64,000 bases of DNA. It comes from Mixta sp031457955 (GTDB taxonomy: Bacteria > Pseudomonadota > Gammaproteobacteria > Enterobacterales > Enterobacteriaceae). This document shows positions 45,178 through 53,305 of this stretch, piece after piece. The notes beneath the pieces were generated by a model. That model saw nothing but the letters and a program-made list of their open reading frames with translations, searched no databases and was not told the origin of the DNA. A program made the position numbers and the translations under genes. Numbering within the stretch: position 1 is the stretch's first letter; every line of letters begins with the position of its first letter. Location of the stretch: positions 186,001-250,000 of the forward strand of contig NZ_JAVDXN010000004.1 in the NCBI RefSeq assembly GCF_031457955.1, written 5' to 3'.

Positions 45178-45336
45178 GCCGCTCCTGAAGAAAATACGCA
45201 TGCTTATGGTGAAGTACAAGCGCGCTGCCATATTAATATGAATCAGCGCCGAATTGATGAAATAAAAATGTTTTATCTTTCAGAAGATGATGGCCAAAAC
45301 AGTCCTGAAAAAGAACGCCACTCACCCCATTTATAA
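45178..45336 (+). pseudogene. remnant of a second LprI-like immunity gene
   Basis: Right after a TAA, an open frame encodes AYGEVQARCHINMNQRRIDEIKM and further residues to a TAA. This resembles the C-terminus of the intact immunity protein (QCIINLNKSRIDELESYFL), with the Cys and RIDE motif kept. No start codon, signal peptide or N-terminal half is present. It looks like the tail of a duplicated or former immunity gene. Confidence 0.65.
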
Positions 45337-45358
45337 CAGCTGTGCCTATCACCTAAAG

Positions 45359-45517
45359 TTATGACCCGCGCTCAAGCCATAACATCATCTTTTGCCCTTC
45401 AGGCTCTGTCTGCGACAGAAAAGCGGCATTAACCGCGCTTTTACGCTGGTGCTCAGCGTCAAATCTGGCCTGTTCGCTTAATTCGCTCGACGCATAACTT
45501 ATGACCGAATAGTGCAT
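45359..45517 (-). CDS. possible 52-residue small protein
   Basis: An ATG-to-TAA frame on the minus strand between the immunity remnant and dppA. The product is hydrophilic and helical by eye (SELSEQARFDAEHQRKSAV), with no signal peptide or known family. No convincing ribosome site is seen upstream, so it may be noncoding or degraded. Confidence 0.3.
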   Translation of the reverse strand: MHYSVISYASSELSEQARFDAEHQRKSAVNAAFLSQTEPEGQKMMLWLERGS

Positions 45518-45906
45518 ATTGCCGTTTTCTTATGCCGATATCGCAGCATTTTTAGCTAGCTCTTTGCCTGAACAGCTCGCTAATCGTTCAGTTATGCAGC
45601 GTTCAACGATAAATTTTAATCGTTTTTTTGCGGTTAAACCTGCTGGCCTGCGCGTTTATCACCCGATATTTATAAGGTTAAAGCCGCTTGCTACAAATTT
45701 TCCAACTGGTTTTGTTATCGAATGGTTTTTTTTATGTTTGCTTGCTGTTTCTCACACTCTGTGTAAATACCTCATATCTGTATTGACGTTCTTTCATTCT
45801 GTTGACAAATTGATGTTTCACCGGAGTAAGGGAAGCAGATTCTTCTGATAGCTTTTGCACTGTCAGAACCACCCGCCACCACTTATCTCCCAGCCCGCAC
45901 CGGCTG
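45518..45906. other. dppA upstream region
   Basis: About 390 bp, AT-rich, with no supported gene. It must contain the dppA promoter. TTGACA at 45802-45807 is a possible -35, but no good -10 follows at 17 bp. Confidence 0.4.
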
Positions 45907-45952
45907 CACAAAAAAAACACAGGCCGGGCATACGCGCATAACACACATCACA
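45907..45952 (+). promoter_or_regulatory. CA-rich dppA leader, candidate GcvB target
   Basis: CACAAAAAAAACACA (from 45907) and AACACACATCACAG (45939-45952) are C/A-rich, G-poor stretches in the dppA 5' leader. E. coli dppA mRNA is a known GcvB small RNA target through this kind of sequence. The gcvB gene is not in the window. Confidence 0.4.
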
Positions 45953-45967
45953 GATTGGAGCATAAGC

Positions 45968-47578
45968 ATGAGTATTTCCTTGGCTAAATCAGGGGTGCTA
46001 AAGGTCGGCCTGAGCCTGATAGCGATGACCGTTGCCGTTAGCGTTCAGGCAAAAACTCTGGTTTATTGTTCAGAAGGATCGCCAGAAGGGTTTAACCCGC
46101 AGCTGTTTACCTCCGGTACCACTTACGATGCCAGCTCCCGCCAGGTGTATAACCGTCTGGTTGAGTTCACTATCGGTACGACCGAACTGCATCCGGCGCT
46201 GGCTGAGAAGTGGGATGTCAGCGAAGATGGCAAAACCTACACTTTCCACCTGCGTAAAGGCGTGAAGTGGCACACCACCAAAGATTTCAAACCCACCCGC
46301 GATTTTAATGCGGATGATGTGGTGTTTACCTTTGAGCGTCAGCTCGATAAAAACAACAAATACCACGGCGTTTCCGGCGGTAACTACGAATATTTCGAAG
46401 GCATGGATATGCCCAACCTGATCAGCAAAATCGAGAAGGTGGATGACTATACCGTGCGCTTTACCCTGACGCGTCAGGAAGCCCCATTCCTGGCTGACCT
46501 GGGCATGGATTTCGCATCGATTCTCTCTGCGGAATATGCCGATAAAATGCTGCAGGCGGGGACACCGGAAAAAGTGGATCTTAATCCGGTTGGCACCGGC
46601 CCGTTCCAGCTGCTGCAGTACCAAAAAGATTCCCGCATCCTGTATAAAGCCAACGCCGAATACTGGGGCACCAAGCCAAAAATCGATCGGTTAGTGTTCT
46701 CTATCACGCCGGATGCCTCGGTGCGTTACGCCAAGCTGCAAAAAGGCGAATGTCAGGTGATGCCGTATCCAAACCCGGCAGATATTGCCCGCATGAAGCA
46801 GGACAAAAACATCAACCTGATGGAGCAGCCTGGCCTGAACGTCGGCTATCTCTCGTTTAACGTCGAGAAAAAGCCGCTGGATAACCTGAAAGTGCGCCAG
46901 GCGCTGACCATGGCGGTCAACAAAAATGCCATTATCGATGCCGTTTACCAGGGCGCCGGTCAGTCCGCTAAAAACCTGATCCCGCCAACTATGTGGGGCT
47001 ATAACGATGCGGTGCAGGATTACCCTTACGATCCGGCTAAAGCCAAAGAACTGCTGAAAGAAGCGGGCATGGCTGATGGCTTCGCTATCGACCTGTGGGC
47101 AATGCCGGTACAGCGTCCTTATAACCCGAACGCGCGCCGTATGGCGGAGATGATTCAGGCGGACTGGGCGAAAATCGGCGTGAAAGCCAAGATCGTAACC
47201 TATGAGTGGGGCGAATATCTGAAGCGCGCCAAAGATGGCGAACATCAGACGGTAATGATGGGCTGGACCGGCGACAACGGGGATCCGGATAACTTCTTCG
47301 CCACCCTGTTTAGCTGTGCGGCGGCGAAAGATGGCTCTAACTACTCGCGCTGGTGCGATAAGTCGTTTGAAGATTTGATTCAACCGGCGCGTGCCACCGA
47401 CGATCATGAAAAACGTATTCAGCTTTACAAACAGGCTCAGGTAGTGATGCACGATCAGGCGCCCGCGCTGATTATCGCGCACTCCACGGTTTATGAGCCG
47501 GTAAGTAAAAAAGTCTCTAACTACGTAGTCGATCCGTTGGGTGGTCACTACTTCGTTAACGTCGATATCGCTGAATAA
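45968..47578 (+). CDS. dppA: DppA, periplasmic dipeptide-binding protein
   Basis: Periplasmic receptor for dipeptides that also acts in chemotaxis and heme uptake in E. coli. The 536-residue protein has a signal peptide with cleavage after VSVQA (residue 28), then KTLVYCSEGSPEGFNPQLFTSGTTYDAS, the family start. SBP_bac_5 motifs such as LAEKWDVSEDGKTYTFHLRKGVKWH are present. It is the first and probably most highly expressed gene of dppABCDF, separated from dppB by 233 bp with a strong hairpin. Confidence 0.97.
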   Translation: MSISLAKSGVLKVGLSLIAMTVAVSVQAKTLVYCSEGSPEGFNPQLFTSGTTYDASSRQVYNRLVEFTIGTTELHPALAEKWDVSEDGKTYTFHLRKGVKWHTTKDFKPTRDFNADDVVFTFERQLDKNNKYHGVSGGNYEYFEGMDMPNLISKIEKVDDYTVRFTLTRQEAPFLADLGMDFASILSAEYADKMLQAGTPEKVDLNPVGTGPFQLLQYQKDSRILYKANAEYWGTKPKIDRLVFSITPDASVRYAKLQKGECQVMPYPNPADIARMKQDKNINLMEQPGLNVGYLSFNVEKKPLDNLKVRQALTMAVNKNAIIDAVYQGAGQSAKNLIPPTMWGYNDAVQDYPYDPAKAKELLKEAGMADGFAIDLWAMPVQRPYNPNARRMAEMIQADWAKIGVKAKIVTYEWGEYLKRAKDGEHQTVMMGWTGDNGDPDNFFATLFSCAAAKDGSNYSRWCDKSFEDLIQPARATDDHEKRIQLYKQAQVVMHDQAPALIIAHSTVYEPVSKKVSNYVVDPLGGHYFVNVDIAE

Positions 47579-47617
47579 TCTACCGGGCCAGCAGCGTCTG
47601 GCCTGATAAATCACGTC

Positions 47618-47653
47618 GCTGTCGCTGTCTGTGATGCCACAGGCAGCGACAGC
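47618..47653 (+). promoter_or_regulatory. long hairpin in the dppA-dppB intergenic region
   Basis: GCTGTCGCTG-T-CTGTG and CACAG-G-CAGCGACAGC pair over 15 bp with one mismatch and a 4-nt loop (ATGC). No T run follows. It fits a 3' stabiliser or processing site giving more dppA than dppBCDF product. Confidence 0.7.
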
Positions 47654-47811
47654 CCGACGGCGATATCTGTGGGCTGAAGCGTTTTCATCCCCTTTCCCGG
47701 ACGAAAAAATGGCTAAGGCGCAATTTCTTGCGTCGCGGCTGGCTTTACGCCAGCGCAGGATGTGAGCAAAACCCGCCCTGAGTGGTGGGATAAAAATAGA
47801 GAAACCGGATT

Positions 47812-48831
47812 ATGCTGCAGTTCATATTCCGACGTTTGGGTCTGGTGATCCCAACGTTTATCGGTATTACCTTGTTAACGTTCGCCTTCGTGCACCTGAT
47901 CCCTGGCGATCCGGTGTTGATCATGGCAGGCGAGCGCGGGATCTCTCCCGAACGTCACGCACAGCTTATGGCCCAGCTGGGGCTGGATCAGCCGCTGTGG
48001 AAACAATATCTCACCTACATTAATGGCGTGCTGCATGGCGACCTCGGCATTTCCCTGAAAAGCCGTACGCCGGTATGGGATGAATTTGTGCCGCGCTTTA
48101 AGGCCACGCTGGAGCTGGGCATCTGCGCCATGCTGTTTGCCGTTGCGATTGGCATCCCGGTTGGCGTGCTGGCGGCGGTAAAACGCGGCTCCATTTTCGA
48201 CCATACCGCAGTAGGCATCTCCCTGACCGGCTACTCAATGCCGATTTTCTGGTGGGGCATTATGCTGATCATGCTGGTTTCGGTGCAGCTTAACCTGACG
48301 CCGGTATCGGGACGATTAGGCGATGCGGTGTTCCTTGATGATACCCAGCCGTTGACCGGTTTTATGCTGATCGACACGCTGATTTGGGGTGAACCGGGCG
48401 ATTTCCACGATGCGGTCATGCATATGATTCTGCCTGCTATCGTGCTGGGCACCATTCCACTGGCGGTGATTGTGCGTATGACGCGCTCGTCCATGCTGGA
48501 AGTGCTGGGCGAAGACTATATTCGCACCGCGCGCGCCAAAGGCCTGACGCGGATGCGCGTGATTATCGTCCATGCGCTGCGTAACGCGATGCTGCCGGTG
48601 GTGACCGTTATTGGCCTGCAAATCGGTACGCTGCTGGCCGGTGCGATTCTTACCGAAACGATCTTCTCCTGGCCGGGCCTGGGACGCTGGCTGATTGAAG
48701 CCTTGCAGCGTCGCGATTATCCGGTGGTGCAGGGTGGGGTGCTGATGGTCGCCACACTGATCATTCTGGTTAACCTGCTGGTTGATCTGCTTTATGGCGT
48801 GGTGAATCCACGCATCCGACACAAAAAATAA
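47812..48831 (+). CDS. dppB: DppB, dipeptide ABC transporter permease
   Basis: Inner-membrane permease of 339 residues with about six spans. The OppB-type start MLQFIFRRLGLVIPTFIGITLLTF and the EAA-loop region DYIRTARAKGL, which contacts the ATPases DppD/DppF, are present. It is colinear with E. coli DppB (339). dppC follows after 9 nt. Confidence 0.97.
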   Translation: MLQFIFRRLGLVIPTFIGITLLTFAFVHLIPGDPVLIMAGERGISPERHAQLMAQLGLDQPLWKQYLTYINGVLHGDLGISLKSRTPVWDEFVPRFKATLELGICAMLFAVAIGIPVGVLAAVKRGSIFDHTAVGISLTGYSMPIFWWGIMLIMLVSVQLNLTPVSGRLGDAVFLDDTQPLTGFMLIDTLIWGEPGDFHDAVMHMILPAIVLGTIPLAVIVRMTRSSMLEVLGEDYIRTARAKGLTRMRVIIVHALRNAMLPVVTVIGLQIGTLLAGAILTETIFSWPGLGRWLIEALQRRDYPVVQGGVLMVATLIILVNLLVDLLYGVVNPRIRHKK

Positions 48832-48840
48832 GGGGGCGCT

Positions 48841-49743
48841 ATGTCTGTTATTAATCCGGGCGGCGTAAGCGCTGCACCCAAGCCAATGACCCCGTTTCAG
48901 GAGTTCTGGCACTACTTTAAACGCAACAAAGGCGCGGTGGTTGGCCTGGTCTATATCGTGATTATGGTGACGCTGGCGATTTTCGCTGGCTTGCTGGCGC
49001 CGCACGGCCCGGCTGAGCAGTTCCGCGATGCGCTGCTGCATCCGCCGGTATGGCAGGAAGGCGGCAGTTGGCAGTATATCCTCGGTACTGACGACGTCGG
49101 CCGCGATGTGCTGTCGCGTCTGATGTACGGCGCACGGCTGTCGCTGCTGGTTGGCTGTCTGGTGGTGCTGCTGTCGCTGATCCTCGGCGTCATCCTCGGC
49201 CTGCTGGCGGGCTACGTGGGCGGCGCGGTGGACGCCACCATTATGCGTCTGGTGGATATTATGCTGGCGCTGCCGAGCCTGCTGCTGGCGCTGGTGCTGG
49301 TGGCGATTTTTGGTCCATCGATTGTTAACGCCTCGCTGGCGCTGACCTTCGTAGCCTTGCCGCACTATATCCGTCTGACCCGCGCCGCGGTGATGGTGGA
49401 GATCAACCGCGATTACGTGACCGCTTCGCGCGTGGCGGGTGCGGGCACCCTGCGTCAGATGTTTATCAACATCCTGCCTAACTGTCTGGCTCCGCTGATC
49501 GTGCAGGCGTCGCTGGGCTTTTCCAACGCGATTCTGGATATGGCGGCGTTGGGCTTTCTCGGTATGGGCGCGCAGCCGCCAACGCCGGAGTGGGGCACCA
49601 TGCTTTCCGATGTTCTGCAGTATGCGCAAAGCGCCTGGTGGGTGGTTACTTTCCCGGGGCTGGTGATCCTGTTGACGGTTCTGGCATTTAACCTGATGGG
49701 CGATGGCTTGCGTGATGCGCTCGACCCGAAACTCAAGCAGTAA
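48841..49743 (+). CDS. dppC: DppC, dipeptide ABC transporter permease
   Basis: Second permease subunit, 300 residues, same length as E. coli DppC. It has the OppC-type N-terminal segment FKRNKGAVVGLVYIVIMV, the GTDDVGRDVLSRLMYGARLSL motif and the EAA loop DYVTASRVAGAG. It works with DppB in the inner membrane. A 12-nt gap precedes dppD. Confidence 0.97.
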   Translation: MSVINPGGVSAAPKPMTPFQEFWHYFKRNKGAVVGLVYIVIMVTLAIFAGLLAPHGPAEQFRDALLHPPVWQEGGSWQYILGTDDVGRDVLSRLMYGARLSLLVGCLVVLLSLILGVILGLLAGYVGGAVDATIMRLVDIMLALPSLLLALVLVAIFGPSIVNASLALTFVALPHYIRLTRAAVMVEINRDYVTASRVAGAGTLRQMFINILPNCLAPLIVQASLGFSNAILDMAALGFLGMGAQPPTPEWGTMLSDVLQYAQSAWWVVTFPGLVILLTVLAFNLMGDGLRDALDPKLKQ

Positions 49744-49755
49744 AGAGGCACCGAG

Positions 49756-50742
49756 ATGGCGTTATTAAATATAGAAAAACTGTCGGTGCATTTCGGCGAA
49801 GAAAAAGCACCTTTCCGTGCGGTTGACCGCATTAGTTACCAGGTCGAACAGGGGCAGGTTGTCGGTATCGTGGGTGAATCCGGCTCGGGCAAGTCGGTGA
49901 GTTCACTGGCGATTATGGGTCTGATTGATTATCCCGGCCGCGTCATGGCGGACAAGCTGGAGTTCAACCAGCGCGATCTGAAACGCATCTCTGAGAAAGA
50001 GCGGCGTCAGCTGGTCGGCTCGGAAGTGGCGATGATTTTCCAGGATCCCATGACCAGCCTGAACCCGTGCTACACCGTGGGTTATCAGATTATGGAAGCG
50101 ATTAAGGTGCATCAGGGCGGCAACCGCCGTACCCGACGCCAGCGCGCCATCGATTTGTTGAACCAGGTGGGAATTCCCGATCCCGAATCACGGCTTGATG
50201 TCTATCCGCACCAGCTTTCCGGCGGCATGAGCCAGCGCGTGATGATCGCCATGGCGATCGCCTGTCGTCCTCGCCTGCTGATTGCCGATGAGCCGACCAC
50301 CGCGCTGGACGTGACTATCCAGGCGCAGATTATCGAGCTGCTGCTTGAGCTGCAAAAGCAAGAGAACATGGCGCTGATCCTGATTACGCACGATCTGGCG
50401 CTGGTGGCGGAAGCGGCGCAGCACATCATCGTGATGTATGCCGGACAGGTGGTGGAAACGGGTAAGGCGAGCGATATATTCAAAGCGCCGCGCCATCCTT
50501 ATACCCAGGCGCTGCTGCGCGCGCTGCCGGAATTTGCCGTAGATAAAGCGCGTCTGGCTTCGCTGCCCGGCGTGGTACCGGGGAAATATGACCGTCCCAG
50601 CGGCTGCCTGCTGAATCCGCGCTGCCCCTATGCCACCGACCATTGCCGGGTGGAAGAACCTGAACTCCGTGATATTCCGGGGCGTCAGTCCAAATGTCAC
50701 TATCCGCTGGATGATGCCGGGAGACCAACTTATGCGTCCTGA
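49756..50742 (+). CDS. dppD: DppD, dipeptide ABC transporter ATP-binding protein
   Basis: Cytoplasmic ATPase of 328 residues. Walker A is GESGSGKSV, the ABC signature LSGGMSQRV and Walker B LLIADEPTTALD, followed by the family's C-terminal oligopeptide-transporter extension with its cysteine-rich CLLNPRCPYATDHC. It pairs with DppF to energise DppBC. Its 3' end overlaps the dppF start by 11 nt. Confidence 0.97.
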   Translation: MALLNIEKLSVHFGEEKAPFRAVDRISYQVEQGQVVGIVGESGSGKSVSSLAIMGLIDYPGRVMADKLEFNQRDLKRISEKERRQLVGSEVAMIFQDPMTSLNPCYTVGYQIMEAIKVHQGGNRRTRRQRAIDLLNQVGIPDPESRLDVYPHQLSGGMSQRVMIAMAIACRPRLLIADEPTTALDVTIQAQIIELLLELQKQENMALILITHDLALVAEAAQHIIVMYAGQVVETGKASDIFKAPRHPYTQALLRALPEFAVDKARLASLPGVVPGKYDRPSGCLLNPRCPYATDHCRVEEPELRDIPGRQSKCHYPLDDAGRPTYAS

Positions 50743-51736
50743 AACTCAAGAACAGCAATATTTGCTGCAGGCTATCGACCTGAAAAAGCACTATCCGGTG
50801 AAGAAGGGACTTTTCGGCCAGCCGCGGCTGGTGAAGGCGCTGGACGGCGTCTCATTTAACCTTGAACGCGGGAAAACGCTGGCGGTCGTCGGCGAGTCGG
50901 GCTGCGGGAAATCCACGCTTGGCCGCCTGTTAACGATGATTGAAACGCCAACCGAAGGACAGCTGTTCTGGCACGGTCAGGATCTGCTGAAGCACGACCG
51001 CGACGCGCAGTCGCTGCGTCGGCAGAAAATCCAAATCGTGTTTCAAAACCCGTACGGCTCGCTGAATCCGCGTAAAAAAGTCAGCCAAATCCTTGAAGAG
51101 CCGCTGCTGATCAATACCTCGCTCAGCAAAGCGGAGCGCCGGGAAAAAACGCTGGAGATGATGGCAAAAGTCGGACTGAAGACCGAGCATTACGATCGCT
51201 ATCCGCATATGTTTTCCGGCGGGCAGCGGCAGCGTATCGCCATCGCGCGCGGCCTGATGCTGGATCCTGATGTGTTGATTGCCGATGAACCGGTTTCGGC
51301 GCTGGATGTATCGGTGCGCGCTCAGGTGTTGAACCTGATGATGGATTTGCAGCAGGAGATGGGGCTTTCCTATGTCTTTATCTCGCATGATTTGTCGGTG
51401 GTGGAGCATATTGCCGATGAGGTGATGGTGATGTATCTGGGGCGCTGCGTGGAGAGAGGCTCTAAAGAGGCGATTTTCTCTAATCCGCGCCATCCTTATA
51501 CCCAGGCACTGCTTTCCGCTACGCCGCGTCTCAACCCGGACGATCGTCGCGAACGTATCAAGCTGACCGGCGAGCTGCCCAGCCCGCTTAATCCGCCGCC
51601 AGGCTGCGCCTTTAACGCGCGCTGTCGTCGTCGCTTCGGCACCTGCGTACAGCTACAGCCGCAGCTGAAACAGTATGGCGACCAGCAGATTGCCTGCTTC
51701 GCCGTCGATCAGGATGAGCAGCAAAAGGTAGGTTAA
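50732..51736 (+). CDS. dppF: DppF, dipeptide ABC transporter ATP-binding protein
   Basis: Second ATPase of the dipeptide transporter, 334 residues, the E. coli length. Walker A is GESGCGKST, the signature FSGGQRQRI and Walker B VLIADEPVSALD, with the cysteine-containing C-terminal extension CAFNARCRRRFGTC. The start was set at the ATG at 50732, where homology begins. The frame is open to 50630, but that part lies wholly within dppD. A strong terminator follows. Confidence 0.97.
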   Translation: MRPETQEQQYLLQAIDLKKHYPVKKGLFGQPRLVKALDGVSFNLERGKTLAVVGESGCGKSTLGRLLTMIETPTEGQLFWHGQDLLKHDRDAQSLRRQKIQIVFQNPYGSLNPRKKVSQILEEPLLINTSLSKAERREKTLEMMAKVGLKTEHYDRYPHMFSGGQRQRIAIARGLMLDPDVLIADEPVSALDVSVRAQVLNLMMDLQQEMGLSYVFISHDLSVVEHIADEVMVMYLGRCVERGSKEAIFSNPRHPYTQALLSATPRLNPDDRRERIKLTGELPSPLNPPPGCAFNARCRRRFGTCVQLQPQLKQYGDQQIACFAVDQDEQQKVG

Positions 51737-51747
51737 AACCCGCATTA

Positions 51748-51778
51748 AACCCTGCAATATCACGTTGCAGGGTTTTTC
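51748..51778 (+). terminator. dpp operon terminator
   Basis: CCCTGCAA (51750-51757) pairs with TTGCAGGG (51765-51772), followed by TTTTT. Confidence 0.92.
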
Positions 51779-52109
51779 TATTATATAACCCACGCTTTTT
51801 TACCGCGCATAAATGACATTATGTGTTATTAACCTGGTTTTTTACGCTTTCATGCTGGTTGGCTTCGCTATTTATCCGGTTAATAATTTTCAGCTACTAT
51901 TTATTTTGTTTACCAGCGCGAGAAACCTCTCAAAATAACTTCTTTAGATTTAATTACTTTTTTATACAAATCAGCTCCTATACTTGCTCGAGCCAGCGCA
52001 TCATAGATAACAAGGTGTTACCACATCTAAGCTTAAGATTTCATAAAAAGGCCGTTAAGGTATGAAGCGTAATAGCTAAAAAATCAATGGATGGATAAGC
52101 GAGCTTAAC
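51779..52109. other. AT-rich region upstream of the chemoreceptor gene
   Basis: About 330 bp with no convincing gene. GCCGTTAA at 52051-52058 resembles the -10 of sigma-28 flagellar promoters (GCCGATAA), but no properly spaced TAAA -35 is present, so the promoter is unresolved. Confidence 0.4.
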
Positions 52110-53153
52110 ATGGACTATGCGTTTGGATTATTTAAAAGCAAGGGAAAGCCGGTAAAAGAACATAATGAGGTATTGCAGGACGTTATCGCCACCCATACAA
52201 ATTTCATTTATGAGAGAGAAATTTGCCAAAACCTCCTTTCAGGCAGCAGTAATATTGAAATTATTCGCAACTCATTGCTTAATTCCAGTGAGCAGCTGAA
52301 AAAAGAACAGGAAATTATTGATCGTCTTAATGAAAGGAACCTGTACGTCCAGAGTTGTATTCATGCGCTGATGCAGAAATTATGTGAGTTTGAAAAGCAT
52401 GCGGAAAATGGCCAAGGCGTCAGCCTGGCGCTGCAGGCATCGGTAGACGATATCAAAGAGTGCGTAAACGATATTGATCGCCTGGCGAACCAAACCGATC
52501 TGCTGGCCATTAATTCCGCAATAGAGGCCGCCAGAGTCGGTACCATGGGACGTGGTTTTACCGTGCTGTCAAAAGAGGTGAAATGCCTGGCTGAAGAGGT
52601 AAAAAGCCAGTCAGCCAAGATTGAAAAAATCACCAATAATATAAAAAGCTCAGCCGATCAGGTTTCCGATAATTGCACCACCGTGATTAAGTCCCATGTG
52701 ATTGTCAGAAAAGAGGTTGACGAAGCCTGCGCAGCGTTAGAAGAGGTGATCAAACGTTCCGCGCGTATGCAATCCATTATCCGCTTTATTTCCCAGCAGC
52801 AGTTTCTCAATACGGTCAAACTCGATCACATCGTCTGGAAGCATCAGGTCTACTCCCTGCTGTTCAATAAAGATAAAAAAGGCAAAGTAAACACCCACCA
52901 TGAATGTCGTTTGGGCAAATGGTATTACGAAGGGGAAGGCCATGCGCTATTTGCCGGCAACGAAAAGTTTCGCCAGCTGGAACGGCCGCATGCTGAGGTG
53001 CATAACAGCGGACGCGCGGCGCTGACGGCCTTTTGCCAGAACGATATCAAAGCCATGTCCAACTTCCTGGGGAAAATGGAAGAGGCCAGCTCACAGGTTA
53101 TCGTCATTATTGATTGCCTGATTGAACATATGACACCCGAGCAGATTACCTGA
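52110..53153 (+). CDS. soluble chemoreceptor with C-terminal CZB zinc-binding domain
   Basis: A 347-residue cytoplasmic methyl-accepting-chemotaxis-type protein with no membrane spans. A coiled-coil start (about 40-100) leads to the signalling hairpin tip NQTDLLAINSAIEAARVGTMGRGF at 127-150. The C-terminal CZB domain (about 235-335) has the 3His/1Cys zinc set His240 (LDHIVW), Cys266 (ECRLGKWYYEG), His294 and His298 (PHAEVH). CZB domains sense zinc or oxidants, and in DgcZ they control c-di-GMP. The gene stands between dppF and the cellulose genes, convergent with bcsG. The ligand is unknown. Confidence 0.88.
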   Translation: MDYAFGLFKSKGKPVKEHNEVLQDVIATHTNFIYEREICQNLLSGSSNIEIIRNSLLNSSEQLKKEQEIIDRLNERNLYVQSCIHALMQKLCEFEKHAENGQGVSLALQASVDDIKECVNDIDRLANQTDLLAINSAIEAARVGTMGRGFTVLSKEVKCLAEEVKSQSAKIEKITNNIKSSADQVSDNCTTVIKSHVIVRKEVDEACAALEEVIKRSARMQSIIRFISQQQFLNTVKLDHIVWKHQVYSLLFNKDKKGKVNTHHECRLGKWYYEGEGHALFAGNEKFRQLERPHAEVHNSGRAALTAFCQNDIKAMSNFLGKMEEASSQVIVIIDCLIEHMTPEQIT

Positions 53154-53167
53154 GCCTGACGGCCATT

Positions 53168-53242
53168 AAAAAAGCCCGTACTGTTCGCCGCCGCTCACCT
53201 GTTATCAGGCAGAGTCGGTGAGGCAACAATACGGGCTTTTGC
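53168..53242. terminator. bidirectional terminator between the chemoreceptor and bcsG
   Basis: AAAAGCCCGTA (ending 53180) pairs with TACGGGCTTTT (53230-53240). Further partial pairing (TGTT/AACA, CTCACC/GGTGAG) lies inside. A and T runs flank the stem, so it can end both convergent transcripts. Confidence 0.85.
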
Positions 53243-53305
53243 TATCCTGCGGTGGGGAAGGCCTCGCCTGGCGGATGCGAATGTTATGCCGCCGCCAGGC
53301 AAAGA

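Noticed and set aside
43512..45336. Genomic island with att repeats at tRNA-Pro
   Set aside because: I found no repeated copy of the tRNA 3' end near dppA and no integrase, so a site-specific island cannot be claimed.
45519..45848. 109-codon frame upstream of dppA
   Set aside because: It has no ribosome site or recognisable features and overlaps the likely dppA promoter region.
48316..49629. 437-codon open frame antisense to dppBC
   Set aside because: It is a shadow of two conserved permease genes with a composition unlike a real protein.
52028..52058. Possible sigma-28 flagellar promoter for the chemoreceptor gene
   Set aside because: The -10-like GCCGTTAA is good, but no TAAA element lies at the required 15-nt spacing.
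51823..52065. 80-codon hydrophobic frame after the dpp terminator
   Set aside because: The AT-rich sequence gives Phe/Leu-rich translation by composition. No ribosome site or homology is seen.
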